Below, piece after piece: positions 63,661-64,000 of a DNA stretch of 64,000 bases. The stretch comes from Tricholomella constricta (lineage: Eukaryota > Basidiomycota > Agaricomycetes > Agaricales > Lyophyllaceae). Every line of letters begins with the position of its first letter. Positions within the stretch are counted from its first letter, which is position 1. A program made the translations under genes and the position numbers. The notes under the pieces were generated by a model. It did not search any database. It was not told where the DNA came from and was given only the letters and a program-made list of their open reading frames with translations. The stretch lies in contig JAACJP010000006.1 in NCBI GenBank assembly GCA_013368375.1, forward strand, positions 1,116,001 to 1,180,000, in the 5' to 3' direction.

Positions 63661-64000
63661 ATGCGCCAGCGTTCCTCGCAACACCCTCCGAGTCACGAAC
63701 AAGTGGCAGCGGCACCTGAAATCGAAGTTCCTGAAGAATTGGGGCGGTCGAAGCGCAAACGGATTCCTAAAAATACAGAGGATGCACTGAATAGTTGTCT
63801 CTGCGGTTTAGTCCTCGACGGCTCGGAGGATGGTGTGCTCAGATGCAAACAAGCTGGTTGCGAGACTCAGTGGGTAAGTACTCGAGTTCTGATTAATTTT
63901 CTGACTCACGTTATATGCCTAGTTCCATCTCAAATGCATGAAACTTGAACAAGCGCCCCGGAATTGGGTCTGCGCGGTTTGTGAGGCTTCCAGGGGAGGA
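63661..64000 (+). CDS. PHD-finger protein fragment (runs off the window)
   Basis: ATG at 63661. Exon to 63873, a 49-bp intron (63874-63922, GTAAGT...CCTAG), then an exon to the window end. A basic GRSKRKRIPKNTEDALNSC precedes a C4HC3 PHD finger: CLCG, then CKQAGCETQW|FHLKCMKL and WVCAVC. PHD fingers bind histone H3 tails. In basidiomycetes such fingers also occur at the ends of transposon-encoded proteins, so this could be host or element. The upstream boundary is uncertain. Confidence 0.65.

Overview
The window reads as nuclear DNA of a mushroom-type basidiomycete (Agaricomycetes). Host genes are broken by introns of about 46-64 bp with GT-AG ends. The transposon families (chromovirus Ty3/gypsy, Ty1/copia, Ngaro-like tyrosine-recombinase retroelement, DDE transposase carrying an exonuclease domain) fit fungi. 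No rRNA, tRNA or CRISPR locus was seen. All names rest on reading the sequence; no search was run.

Layout. 1-7930 is a nest on the left edge: a copia remnant (5464-7651), interrupted by gypsy element C (4045-5463), itself interrupted by young gypsy element A' (1-4044, minus strand, cut by the window). 8075-8790 is a tyrosine-recombinase relic. 8884-20711 is one DDE-transposase/exonuclease gene (copy 1), split twice: by an 830-bp TIR element inside an intron (10065-10894) and by gypsy element B (13436-20021, TSD GGCTT), which itself carries a solo LTR (15779-15970, TSD ACAAT). 20712-23066 is AT-rich repeat ground with an LTR relic. 23067-34049 is a complete 11-kb chromovirus D (TSD ACTTA) with gag-protease, pol and a third long ORF. 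34090-35800 is a satellite of about 14 units. 36023-40551 holds host genes (a P-loop GTPase and a short-chain dehydrogenase). 40899-46877 is an Ngaro-like element with three spliced ORFs and split direct repeats. 47162-52203 holds host genes (a KAT14/CSRP2BP-like acetyltransferase, an unrecognised basic protein, an F-box-like protein). 52399-53557 is a C-terminal fragment of the DDE/exonuclease family (copy 3). 54041-60412 is a complete gypsy element A (TSD GAAAT). 60577-63125 is the best preserved DDE/exonuclease gene (copy 2, N-terminally incomplete). 63661-64000 is the start of a PHD-finger gene.

How the parts work. Gypsy families A/B/C show an LTR segment about 30 nt after the TATA box that is complementary to the sequence just inside the 5' LTR, and one base pair covaries between families. 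This is what self-primed reverse transcription of the Tf1/sushi type predicts. A and B carry a textbook -1 frameshift site between gag and pol. D instead has gag and pol in one frame, separated by a single UGA followed by CUA. D is also built from closely spaced perfect hairpins through its ORFs and encodes a 984-residue protein of unknown function after pol. The DDE transposase family carries a DEDDy exonuclease domain between its second Asp and its Glu.

The strongest candidates for something undescribed are the hairpin-saturated, three-ORF element D and the transposase-exonuclease fusion.
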